From Bacteroidota bacterium (lineage in GTDB: Bacteria; Bacteroidota; Bacteroidia; NS11-12g; UBA955): a DNA stretch of 6,819 bases. Positions within the stretch are counted from its first letter, which is position 1. Each line of letters opens with the position of its first letter. Location: positions 1-6,819 of the forward strand of contig CANFUB010000141.1 of assembly GCA_947450015.1 (NCBI GenBank), written 5' to 3'. Under the pieces are notes generated by a model, which saw nothing but the letters and a program-made list of their open reading frames with translations, did no database searches and was not told the origin of the DNA. Shown here one piece after another: positions 1 through 6,487 of the stretch. Both the position numbers and the translations under genes were made by a program.

Positions 1-971
1 CTTATATTGAAGATGAAATGCGACTTAACAACAACATGAAATTGGCATTCGGTGCTAGGTTTGTTAATTACAATTATCAAAAAACAAATTATTTTTTTGT
101 TGAACCACGTGTTTCATTCAATGCAAAGATTAATAATAAATACGCTATTAAGGCTAGCTATACCCTAATGAATCAGAACCTTCATTCTTTAGAAAATAAT
201 TTCTCTTCATACATTACCGACCGTTGGGTGCCCGCTACCAAGGCTGTTCAACCACAGCGCGCACAGCAAATTTCATTGGGTATTTCAAAACCGTATAAAC
301 ATGATATAGAACTTACCATTGAAGGCTATTATAAAAAATTAGACCGCGTATTAGAATTGAAAGAAGGTACCTCCTTTGACAATGATCCAATAGCGAGAAG
401 CTGGGAAGAAAAAGTTGTAATGGGAAAAGGCTGGTGCTATGGTGTAGAAACATTTTTACACAAAAAACGAGGCGATTTTAATGGTTGGATAAGTTACACA
501 CTCTCTTGGGCCAAACGCAATGCACCCAATGTAAACAGAGGTGAAGATTATTATTTTCAATTTGACAGAAGACATTATATCAATATTGTTGCACAACAAG
601 AAATCGACGATAACAATAGTATAAGCATCAACATGGTATATTCAACAGGCAATGTACAGTCATTGCCGATTGGTAAATACCGCGACATCAATGGCAATAT
701 TGTGTATGACTACACTGGGAAAAACAATTACAGATTGAACAATACTTTTAGAATTGATGTTGGTTTTAAAAGGATTAGAAACAGAACATGGGGCACCGAG
801 TCGGGTTATAACATTTCTATCTATAATTTATTTGCGCGCAACAACCCTGCTTACGTTTATATAAACAATGCACCTTCTGGGTCCTCTCTTGGCATTCCAC
901 AAGCGCCTAAAGCTTACCAAAGATCATTCCTTGGTTTTATTCCAGGTATCACTTATTACACCAAATTTTAA
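1..971 (+). CDS. TonB-dependent outer-membrane receptor, C-terminal beta-barrel part (5' end outside window)
   Basis: This is the C-terminal ~322 residues of a TonB-dependent receptor. The reading frame is open from base 3 through the window edge, so the signal peptide, carboxypeptidase-like domain, plug and first barrel strands lie upstream. The visible part shows alternating hydrophobic/polar strands typical of a 22-stranded barrel, tyrosine- and asparagine-rich loops, a late FNGWISYTLSWAKR strand, a FDRRHYINI segment, and a terminal strand ending ITYYTKF. The last aromatic residue is the usual outer-membrane barrel assembly signal. Receptors of this family import large nutrients across the outer membrane using TonB energy; the substrate cannot be told from this part. 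The DUF4249 lipoprotein gene begins one base after the stop, and that pairing is recurrent in Bacteroidota. The ATG at 18 is an internal methionine, not the start. I am sure of the family and do not know the ligand. Confidence 0.9.
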   Translation, partial: YIEDEMRLNNNMKLAFGARFVNYNYQKTNYFFVEPRVSFNAKINNKYAIKASYTLMNQNLHSLENNFSSYITDRWVPATKAVQPQRAQQISLGISKPYKHDIELTIEGYYKKLDRVLELKEGTSFDNDPIARSWEEKVVMGKGWCYGVETFLHKKRGDFNGWISYTLSWAKRNAPNVNRGEDYYFQFDRRHYINIVAQQEIDDNNSISINMVYSTGNVQSLPIGKYRDINGNIVYDYTGKNNYRLNNTFRIDVGFKRIRNRTWGTESGYNISIYNLFARNNPAYVYINNAPSGSSLGIPQAPKAYQRSFLGFIPGITYYTKF

Positions 972-972
972 A

Positions 973-1824
973 ATGAAAAACTTCAAATATATCAGTTTAC
1001 TTTCTGTCGTTATTTTATTGGCTTCTTGCGAAAAAGAAATTACACTTAAGCTAGGTGATTATGCATCCAAATTAGTAGTCAATGGTGAATTTAATACCAA
1101 CGCAACCGTAAAAGTAGAAGTAAGTCGAAGCATTCCTATTATGGATGTGGCCGATTCAACAGGCTATCTTTTAATGGATGCAACCGCTAAATTGTATGAG
1201 AACAATGCCCTCATTGGTAACTTAACGTATGTCAATGGTTTTTATACCATGAACTACAAACCTAAACAAGGCAAAGCCTACAGAGTAGAGGTGAACCGCA
1301 CTGGTTTTAATCCTGCGGTAGCAGAGGTGAATTTGCCTGCTAGCATTGTTTCTAAATCGAAGTTCGAAGATTCAGTTGGTATCGATAATCTTGGATTTCC
1401 ATTTGGCCAATTATCCATTCAATTTAAAGACGATGGCAATACCAAGAATTATTATGAATTAGTGGTAAGGTATTATGATGATGGTATCCAAAAATGGTTC
1501 CCCTTGGATTTTAAATCAAACGATATTTTGTTTTTGAATAACAATAAACTCGATAATGGTGGGTATGTATTTAGCGATGTATCCTTCAATGGTCAGCAAA
1601 AAACTATTCTAACCTCTATCGAGAGCAATACAGCCAACGGCACACCAAAATTCGAAATCAGTATCAAAACATTCTCTGAAGAATATTATAATTATTTAAA
1701 GCAATTGCGCGATTACAATAACAGTGGATTTTTTGTATCAGACCCAGTAATACTTATTTCAAATGTTAAAAATGGTTTAGGAATGGTTGGAGGTGTTTAC
1801 AATGTAAAGGACACCATTAGATAA
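973..1824 (+). CDS. DUF4249 family lipoprotein, partner of the TonB-dependent receptor
   Basis: This is a 283-residue predicted lipoprotein. The ATG at 973 is chosen because it immediately precedes a lipoprotein signal peptide: positively charged MKNFK, a hydrophobic core, then the lipobox L16-A17-S18-C19. The same frame stays open further upstream inside the receptor gene (ATG at 868), but that start would add 35 residues ahead of the signal peptide and is unlikely. After Cys19 come features typical of DUF4249: KLVVNGEF (33-40), VEVSRSIPIMD (48-58), a beta-rich LYENN...GFYTM region, and near the C-terminus NGLGMVGG (267-274). Proteins of this family sit in the periplasm or at the outer membrane and are encoded next to TonB-dependent receptors. 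Their biochemical role is not established; a substrate-capture or accessory role is inferred from context. The one-base gap to the receptor stop indicates one transcript and probably coupled translation. Confidence 0.88.
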   Translation: MKNFKYISLLSVVILLASCEKEITLKLGDYASKLVVNGEFNTNATVKVEVSRSIPIMDVADSTGYLLMDATAKLYENNALIGNLTYVNGFYTMNYKPKQGKAYRVEVNRTGFNPAVAEVNLPASIVSKSKFEDSVGIDNLGFPFGQLSIQFKDDGNTKNYYELVVRYYDDGIQKWFPLDFKSNDILFLNNNKLDNGGYVFSDVSFNGQQKTILTSIESNTANGTPKFEISIKTFSEEYYNYLKQLRDYNNSGFFVSDPVILISNVKNGLGMVGGVYNVKDTIR

Positions 1825-1831
1825 TGTGCTA

Positions 1832-2326
1832 TCATTTGCAAACATCACCGGCAATTTTGCCGCCACCATCACTTGGTAGACCACTGATTCTAACTTTTCT
1901 CAACTCGGCATTATAAATAGAAATGCGTTGATTAGCAGCTCTTCCTTCTGCATTGTCATTCGTTGCTATTGGTTTAGTGCTTCCAAAGCCTACACAAATT
2001 AAACGCTTGCAATCAATAAGGTTTTTATCTAACCATTTGCCAACTGCCAATGCGCGCTTTTCTGAAAGTGTTTGATTAATTTCTTCCTTATTAACATTGT
2101 CAGTATGCCCTTCAATTCTTAACAATGTGATATGTGGTTTTTCCTCTAAATATTTTTTGATATAATTCAATGCACTATCACTTGTTGGAAGCAACTCGTC
2201 GGTATTTGCTTTAAATTGAATGGCTGAAGGCAAAATCAATTCATTGTTTTCGATTTTGTAGTCATGCGATTGAAATGTAAATGACAATAGAAAAGAAAGG
2301 GCAGCGAGGGTAAATATTTTTTTCAT
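1832..2326 (-). CDS. Small secreted OmpA-like peptidoglycan-binding protein
   Basis: This 164-residue protein is essentially a signal sequence plus one OmpA C-terminal-like domain. Residues 1-20 form a hydrophobic export signal with no lipobox cysteine and no clear AxA cleavage site. The OmpA domain spans about 31-138: IQFKANTDEL (36-45), EGHTDN (72-77), then N84-x2-L87-S88-x2-R91-A92-x2-V95-x3-L99, followed by GFGSTKP (113-119) and GRAANQRI (128-135). D76 and R91 are 15 residues apart, matching the Asp/Arg pair that grips diaminopimelate in known OmpA-like domains. There is no beta-barrel, and a short glycine-rich tail ending VCK follows the domain. An in-frame TAA at 2344-2342 bounds the start, so ATG 2326 is the first available. 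It lies 47 bases downstream of the phospholipase C-like gene but has its own candidate promoter. It probably binds peptidoglycan in the periplasm; its partner is unknown. Confidence 0.88.
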   Translation of the reverse strand: MKKIFTLAALSFLLSFTFQSHDYKIENNELILPSAIQFKANTDELLPTSDSALNYIKKYLEEKPHITLLRIEGHTDNVNKEEINQTLSEKRALAVGKWLDKNLIDCKRLICVGFGSTKPIATNDNAEGRAANQRISIYNAELRKVRISGLPSDGGGKIAGDVCK

Positions 2327-2336
2327 GATAATCGAA

Positions 2337-2367
2337 CAAATTTAAGTGCTGCGTTTAAAATCACCAA
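2337..2367 (-). promoter_or_regulatory. Candidate promoter of the OmpA-like gene (Bacteroidota type)
   Basis: Read on the minus strand, TTG (2367-2365) is followed after exactly 20 bases by TAAATTTG (2344-2337), an exact match to the Bacteroidota -7 consensus TAnnTTTG with a -33 TTG at an acceptable distance. The -33 element begins seven bases after the stop codon of the upstream gene. Only ten bases separate the -7 octamer from the ATG, so the transcript would have a leader of just a few bases. The octamer and spacer length are the same as in front of the mltD operon. Confidence 0.55.
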
Positions 2368-2373
2368 TTAAAT

Positions 2374-3312
2374 TTAATCTTCATGTCCCTTGGCAGGCTG
2401 AACACCCTTTGGGGCAGGCTCCTCTTCAGGAAGGCTTAAATCTTTTAAATCAGTTAAATCAGGTTGTCCGGCCTTCACCCAACAGGTATACCACAAACTG
2501 CCTAACATTACTATCGATGCGCGCATTCTGTCTTCTACCATGGTGCCAACGGCTTGCTGATAGGCTTCACTAAAAGCCTTGGAATATACTTTTACAGTCG
2601 TTCCTCCTTTTTTCTCAAAACTGTATTTTTTTGACTCACTAAAATTTTGAGAGACTTTTTTCTCCATGTCAAGCACCGAATCTACCAAGGTAAAACTTTG
2701 ACCATAGGCTAGCCAAATGGCATTAACGTGTTGTTCATTGTACATCGCTAAACCAGTAAATAGATCGTATTCGTTTTCGAACATTTCAGGTAATCTGCTT
2801 TCCCATAAACCATGAATGCCCACTTGGTTAGTTTTTTGTCCATTGTAATTAGAAGTGGCGTGCAATGGCACATGACAGTCGCCAACATAATGCCCTAAGT
2901 CGGCACTTAACTTTAGTATCCGCAAATAATCTTTGATTTTAAACGCTTCCGTTAATTGGTACATCACCGTTTGAATATACCAAGGCACAATGCCATGGGC
3001 TTTGATGGTATCTTCAGAATATTTTAAAATGGCATCTTTATAAAAATGAGGAAGTGTATCGAAAGGTGCAGCCTTTTCATAATGGTCGCCATCTAAATAA
3101 TGACGGCAAGCTTCACCTTCCATAATGTATCGCCTTTTATCGGCATCTACAGAATGATCGATAACATATTTTGCATTTAATTTATAGAATTCAAATAAAG
3201 GTTTGGGTAAAGTATAAATGGCAATTTCGTTTATTTTTTTATGACCATAAAATCCCCATGCACCAAGTTGATGAGAGATGATAGAAAATAAAAATACAAG
3301 CAATAAACGCAT
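2374..3312 (-). CDS. Secreted zinc-dependent phospholipase C / S1-P1 nuclease family hydrolase
   Basis: This 312-residue secreted protein has the ligand set of the trinuclear-zinc phospholipase C/P1 nuclease superfamily. A signal peptide (1-18, ending LGA) would be cut directly before W19; in this superfamily the mature N-terminal Trp amine and carbonyl bind zinc. W19-G-x-x-G-H24 matches the W1/H6 start of P1 nuclease. Further ligands fit by spacing: D56 or D58 in SVDADKRR, H71 in RHYLD, H141-x3-D145-x5-H151 in HYVGDCHVPLH, and H167-x3-E171 in HGLWES. The last ligand is Glu, as in Bacillus PC-PLC, where P1 nuclease has Asp. The fold should be all-helical. The C-terminus (about 285-312) is an acidic, proline-rich tail of unknown use. 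The start codon overlaps the purN stop by one base (TAATG), making this the last gene of the operon. Whether it cleaves phospholipid, nucleic acid or another phosphodiester cannot be decided from sequence. Confidence 0.88.
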   Translation of the reverse strand: MRLLLVFLFSIISHQLGAWGFYGHKKINEIAIYTLPKPLFEFYKLNAKYVIDHSVDADKRRYIMEGEACRHYLDGDHYEKAAPFDTLPHFYKDAILKYSEDTIKAHGIVPWYIQTVMYQLTEAFKIKDYLRILKLSADLGHYVGDCHVPLHATSNYNGQKTNQVGIHGLWESRLPEMFENEYDLFTGLAMYNEQHVNAIWLAYGQSFTLVDSVLDMEKKVSQNFSESKKYSFEKKGGTTVKVYSKAFSEAYQQAVGTMVEDRMRASIVMLGSLWYTCWVKAGQPDLTDLKDLSLPEEEPAPKGVQPAKGHED

Positions 3313-3881
3313 TATTTTTTTAAGATTTGTGCGATTACCAAGGGTAAATGTTGATGCTCTAAAAAATGAATTTTTTTTGCTAAAGTATCTGCACTGTCAG
3401 TATCATTTACATGGCATTTAGCTTGAAAAATAATTTCTCCTTTGTCGAATTCAGTATTAACTTTATGAATGGTAATGCCCGTTTCTGTTTCACCATTCTT
3501 TATCACTGCTTCATGCACAAAATGACCGTACATACCATGTCCACCATATTTAGGCAAAAGAGCAGGATGCAGATTGATGATTTTATTTTCAAAAGCGTTG
3601 ATAAAGTTTTCGGGTACTAGCCAAAGGAAACCTGCCAACACAATTAAGTCTGGTTGGTATTGCTTTACTAAATCGATGACCCGGTTGCTGGCATAAAAGT
3701 CTGCTTTATTAAAGTACTGCAGGGCAATGCGTTGTTCAATTGTTTTTTCAATAACACCTGCATTTTTTTTATTTGTAAAAACAGCGGCAACCTCGGCCTC
3801 AGGATGTTCATTAAAGTAATGAATAATATTGAGGGCATTGCTGCCAGCGCCTGATGCAAATATGATAATTTTGGGTAGCAT
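3312..3881 (-). CDS. purN: Phosphoribosylglycinamide formyltransferase (GAR transformylase, folate-dependent)
   Basis: PurN transfers a formyl group from 10-formyltetrahydrofolate to glycinamide ribonucleotide, the third step of de novo purine synthesis, in the cytoplasm. The 189-residue length is normal for a monofunctional PurN. Visible motifs: FASGAGSNA (8-16), the phosphate-binding loop; VLAGFLWLVP (81-90); INLHPALLPKYGG (102-114) with catalytic N103 and H105; and HKVNTEFDKGEII (139-151) with catalytic D146. These correspond to N106, H108 and D144 of the E. coli enzyme. There is no export signal. The start ATG shares one base with the stop of the DUF4837 gene, and the stop shares one base with the phospholipase-like gene's start, so it is translated within the envelope operon and not beside other pur genes. 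No purine riboswitch or PurR-like site is visible directly before it. The family call is secure; the placement is the unusual part. Confidence 0.96.
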   Translation of the reverse strand: MLPKIIIFASGAGSNALNIIHYFNEHPEAEVAAVFTNKKNAGVIEKTIEQRIALQYFNKADFYASNRVIDLVKQYQPDLIVLAGFLWLVPENFINAFENKIINLHPALLPKYGGHGMYGHFVHEAVIKNGETETGITIHKVNTEFDKGEIIFQAKCHVNDTDSADTLAKKIHFLEHQHLPLVIAQILKK

Positions 3882-4966
3882 TATTTTATGGTTGTTGCTA
3901 TGGCTTCTATGATTCTCAAATCGCGTTCTTTGGTATTCAAATCGGCTTGATAAATGAACCCTTCAAATACAAATAAACTACTTTTATCTGGCACTTGTAC
4001 AACGTAACGGATAAAGGGTCCAGCCATGGTCATACCTTTAATCGTCCACCAACCGCGCATTTTACCAGCCATTAAATCATTTATCTTGGTTAATTCAAAA
4101 GTACGCGCAGGATAAAAACTACTTTCGGAGGTACTCATATACGTGCCTTTAAGTGAACCCGCAATATTGTATTTGCAAAATGAGTCGCGCATTGAACGCA
4201 TTTTAAGATATGTAAAATCACTAGAATCAATTGATGGATAGGCATGCACGATTAAGCCTATCGATTTAGCTAATCCCTCGATGGTGGTGTCTTTTTGAAA
4301 CCAATAAAAATTGTCATTTTCTTTTACAATATAGAAACCTTTAGGTATGTTCACCCCAACACCATACTTCTCTTTAAAGCGCTTGTAATAAGGGCTTGTC
4401 ATACCATCCTCGCCATATAGTTTTACATATTCGTCTTTCAACTCGGCTTGTAAAAGGGTGTTCACAATCTGTTCGCGTTGACTGCTTAATTGGCGTTTTA
4501 AATTTTGAGATGAATTACAGAAGAGGTAGGTAATATGTTGGTGTTTGGCCAATACATTTTCTTTCACTCGAATGGTCAACTCGGTTGACTTTATCCATTG
4601 CGCTATACTATCACTTGAAAATGATTCAAGCAGTTCGTCCATCTGCTTAATGTTTTCAGGAAGAACAATAACGAGAACGTTGCGTTGGTTATAAAAAAAC
4701 TTAGAGAAGGTTTCTAAATCAGGTGTATTCAATTCAAAAAAAGGAACCACAGAAGGCAAACTCAATAAAGGTGTTTTAAAGGCACTATCAAAATCTGATT
4801 GAAGTTCAGATAAGGTTTTAGAATCGCTTGTTATAACGAGGTTGCCAGCCTTTCCAACAGATTCGGATAAAGGTTCTTTTTTATTAAATAAATTACAGCT
4901 AGAAAAGGCAATCGATGAAATGAATAGCGTAAGGGTGAAAAACAGTTGATGATTAGATTTGAACAT
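3881..4966 (-). CDS. DUF4837 family lipoprotein coupled to the lytic transglycosylase
   Basis: This 361-residue predicted lipoprotein matches DUF4837, a Bacteroidota family of unknown function. Residues 1-24 form a lipoprotein signal peptide ending F-S-S-C24, followed by an Asn/Lys-rich linker. The body is about 40-360. Family-like features include IPKGFYIVKENDNFYWFQKD (about 208-227) and a conserved-looking C-terminal stretch, RGWWTIKGMTMAGPF followed by VFEGFIYQADLNTKERDLRIIEAI. No catalytic motif, transmembrane segment or known binding domain is visible after the signal peptide. The gene starts one base inside the mltD stop codon and ends one base inside the purN start. That coupling to a lytic transglycosylase makes a role in peptidoglycan turnover or envelope maintenance plausible, but this is inference from position. 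The cysteine lacks an obvious acidic surface-export signal, so an inner-facing location is more likely than surface display; that point is weak. Confidence 0.82.
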   Translation of the reverse strand: MFKSNHQLFFTLTLFISSIAFSSCNLFNKKEPLSESVGKAGNLVITSDSKTLSELQSDFDSAFKTPLLSLPSVVPFFELNTPDLETFSKFFYNQRNVLVIVLPENIKQMDELLESFSSDSIAQWIKSTELTIRVKENVLAKHQHITYLFCNSSQNLKRQLSSQREQIVNTLLQAELKDEYVKLYGEDGMTSPYYKRFKEKYGVGVNIPKGFYIVKENDNFYWFQKDTTIEGLAKSIGLIVHAYPSIDSSDFTYLKMRSMRDSFCKYNIAGSLKGTYMSTSESSFYPARTFELTKINDLMAGKMRGWWTIKGMTMAGPFIRYVVQVPDKSSLFVFEGFIYQADLNTKERDLRIIEAIATTIK

Positions 4967-6345
4967 TAATTAGATTTTAATAATATTTTGATAAGCTTGC
5001 CTTTGCCAATTGGTGTATTAGATGAAATGATGCTGTTAATTTCACAACTGCGATTAATATCAATCTCATTGAATTTAGAACAAATATCATTCATTGTTTG
5101 GTATTCATTTTCTGTAATGTAAAAGAAAAATCCAAGGGTTGTAGATTTTGTAATCGGCAATACAACTTCACGTGATTTATATACTTTCAGAATACGACCT
5201 GCTTTAAGTTTATTGCTTTTTAAATGGTTCCAACGTTTAATATCACTTGCACTGACATTATAAATGTCGGCTATTTGCGCTACAGTTTGTCCTTTTTTAA
5301 CTTTGTGGTTGTGTGTAGTGGTTTCATAGCGTATAAAATCTGATGGATTAAAAGCATTGGCACTAATTTGATAGATGCTATCTTGCCATTGTGCCAACTG
5401 CATCGCTTTGGTATAAGGCAATGCAATGGTTTTGTGTTCCATACTTGAAGGTATTATGCCGTCTTTGTAGGTACTGTTCCATTCACTTTGTTCATACTCA
5501 TTGATATTGATAACTGCTGAAATATACTTCATATCAATTGGACAACACATTCTTACAGGCACTAACATTTCGTTTGCAGTTAAATGATTATTGGCTTCAT
5601 CAATAGGCGGGGCAAAATTTAAGATAAATGCGGTTGCTAAAAATTTAGGAACATAATTTTGGGTTTCTTTAGGCAAATAAGGCTTAATTTCCCAAAAGGT
5701 GCGTTTACCACCCGAACGTGAAATGGCTTTTGCTACATTGCCAGGACCGCCATTATAGGCAGCTAAAGCCAACAACCAATCACCAAATTTATCGTGCATG
5801 CTTTGCAAATAATCACAGGCCTTTTCGGTACTTTTATAAATGTCTTTACGCTCATCAATGTTGCCATCTATCTGTAAATCCATCATGCGACCAGTGGCAG
5901 GCATGAATTGCCATAAGCCTGTAGCACCGCACCAACTCACAGCATTAGGACTTAATAACGACTCTACAATTGATAGGTATTTTATTTCTTGGGGCATGCC
6001 CTTTCTATCCAAAACTTCTTCGAATACTCTGAAATAAATATCCTTTCTCAAACAGGCTTTGTATAAAAACGAGCTGTTGGGATTCAACATGTAATTGATT
6101 TGCGTTTTTACAGTTGGATCAAACTTAAACGGAATGGCAGTGCCAATGGTGTTGGTTAAAAAGTTAAACCTTTCTTCCGTTAAATTTAAGACATCTTCAT
6201 TCGTAAGAAATATTTGCTGTTTGTGCAAAGTATTTTCCATGAACAAATGGGTTAAACTATCGATTCTTGAAACCGTATTGGATGTTTGCGCATAAGTCGA
6301 AACTGATGCAAAAAAGGATAATCCAATGAGCGTGTTTTTTAACAT
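4966..6345 (-). CDS. mltD: Membrane-bound-type lytic murein transglycosylase with SLT (GH23) and LysM domains, MltD-like
   Basis: This 459-residue protein cleaves the MurNAc-GlcNAc bond of peptidoglycan non-hydrolytically, leaving anhydroMurNAc ends. A Sec signal peptide (about 1-19, TYA before Q20) exports it; unlike E. coli MltD there is no lipobox. The SLT/GH23 domain covers about 100-245: YLSIVES with catalytic E128, GATGLWQFMPATGR (140-153), DERKDIY (164-170), LAAYNGGPGNV (194-204) and ETQNYVPKFLA (227-237). A linker follows, then a clear LysM domain (about 346-389; VKKGQTVAQIADIYNVS, LKAGRILKV) and a second diverged LysM-like repeat (about 407-456). Length and order match E. coli MltD. 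An in-frame TAA two codons upstream (6351-6349) fixes the start at 6345. It is the first gene of a four-gene operon and its stop overlaps the DUF4837 start (TAATG). A candidate promoter and an inverted repeat lie just upstream. Confidence 0.93.
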   Translation of the reverse strand: MLKNTLIGLSFFASVSTYAQTSNTVSRIDSLTHLFMENTLHKQQIFLTNEDVLNLTEERFNFLTNTIGTAIPFKFDPTVKTQINYMLNPNSSFLYKACLRKDIYFRVFEEVLDRKGMPQEIKYLSIVESLLSPNAVSWCGATGLWQFMPATGRMMDLQIDGNIDERKDIYKSTEKACDYLQSMHDKFGDWLLALAAYNGGPGNVAKAISRSGGKRTFWEIKPYLPKETQNYVPKFLATAFILNFAPPIDEANNHLTANEMLVPVRMCCPIDMKYISAVININEYEQSEWNSTYKDGIIPSSMEHKTIALPYTKAMQLAQWQDSIYQISANAFNPSDFIRYETTTHNHKVKKGQTVAQIADIYNVSASDIKRWNHLKSNKLKAGRILKVYKSREVVLPITKSTTLGFFFYITENEYQTMNDICSKFNEIDINRSCEINSIISSNTPIGKGKLIKILLKSN

Positions 6346-6356
6346 TTTTTAAACTT

Positions 6357-6410
6357 AATAAAGGGTGTGCAAATTTACCTCTGAACAACGCAATTTGCAA
6401 CCCTTTTATT
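6357..6410. repeat. 19-base near-perfect inverted repeat over the mltD promoter
   Basis: The left arm (6357-6375) is AATAAAGGGTGTGCAAATT. The right arm (6392-6410) reads, when reverse-complemented, AATAAAAGGGTTGCAAATT. The arms differ only by a one-base gap in each. The inner eight bases (TGCAAATT) are perfect, and a 16-base loop separates the arms. The minus-strand -7 element lies in the left arm and the -33 in the right arm. It could be an operator for a dimeric regulator or a DNA hairpin. A terminator role is less likely because neither strand has a clean T-run after it. Confidence 0.6.
6370..6400 (-). promoter_or_regulatory. Candidate promoter of the mltD-DUF4837-purN-phospholipase operon
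   Basis: On the minus strand, TTG (6400-6398) is followed after exactly 20 bases by TAAATTTG (6377-6370), an exact fit to the Bacteroidota -7 consensus TAnnTTTG. The ATG is 24 bases further on, giving a leader of about 20 bases rich in A and T just before the start. The same octamer and spacer length precede the OmpA-like gene. The -7 and -33 elements fall within the left and right arms of the inverted repeat at 6357-6410. Confidence 0.6.
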
Positions 6411-6422
6411 GTTATTAATTGC

Positions 6423-6452
6423 TTGTTTTATACAAAATTGTAATTAACTTTG
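6423..6452 (+). promoter_or_regulatory. Candidate promoter of the alanine dehydrogenase-family gene
   Basis: On the plus strand, TTG (6423-6425) is followed after 19 bases by TAACTTTG (6445-6452), matching the Bacteroidota -7 consensus TAnnTTTG. The start codon at 6488 is 35 bases downstream, giving a leader of about 30 bases that ends in an A-rich tract and has no Shine-Dalgarno site. This promoter diverges from the mltD promoter, and the two -7 elements are about 70 bases apart. Confidence 0.55.
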
Positions 6453-6487
6453 TGTTTGTTGATTAGAATTTAGTACAAAAATAAAAA

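Noticed and set aside
868..972. Longer start for the DUF4249 gene at ATG 868.
   Set aside because: It would put 35 residues ahead of a clear lipoprotein signal peptide and overlap the receptor's conserved C-terminal strands; the ATG at 973 fits the lipobox and spacing.
1849..1862. Perfect six-base-pair inverted repeat CGGCAA-TT-TTGCCG as an intrinsic terminator.
   Set aside because: It lies in the coding end of the OmpA-like gene, has a two-base loop, and is not followed by a T-run on either strand.
2367..2378. Twelve-base palindrome ATTAAATTTAAT at the end of the phospholipase-like gene.
   Set aside because: It is pure AT and expected by chance in such a genome; no second feature supports an operator.
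2346..2573. Small plus-strand open frame opposite the phospholipase-like gene; similar ones at 3411-3620, 5718-5906, 5840-6037 and 6095-6295.
   Set aside because: All lie antisense to well-supported genes, have no recognisable domain and no promoter-like sequence noticed before them.
3312..3881. purN frame read as a different formyltransferase (Fmt-like).
   Set aside because: The 189-residue length, the GAGSN phosphate loop and the absence of the C-terminal Fmt domain fit PurN.
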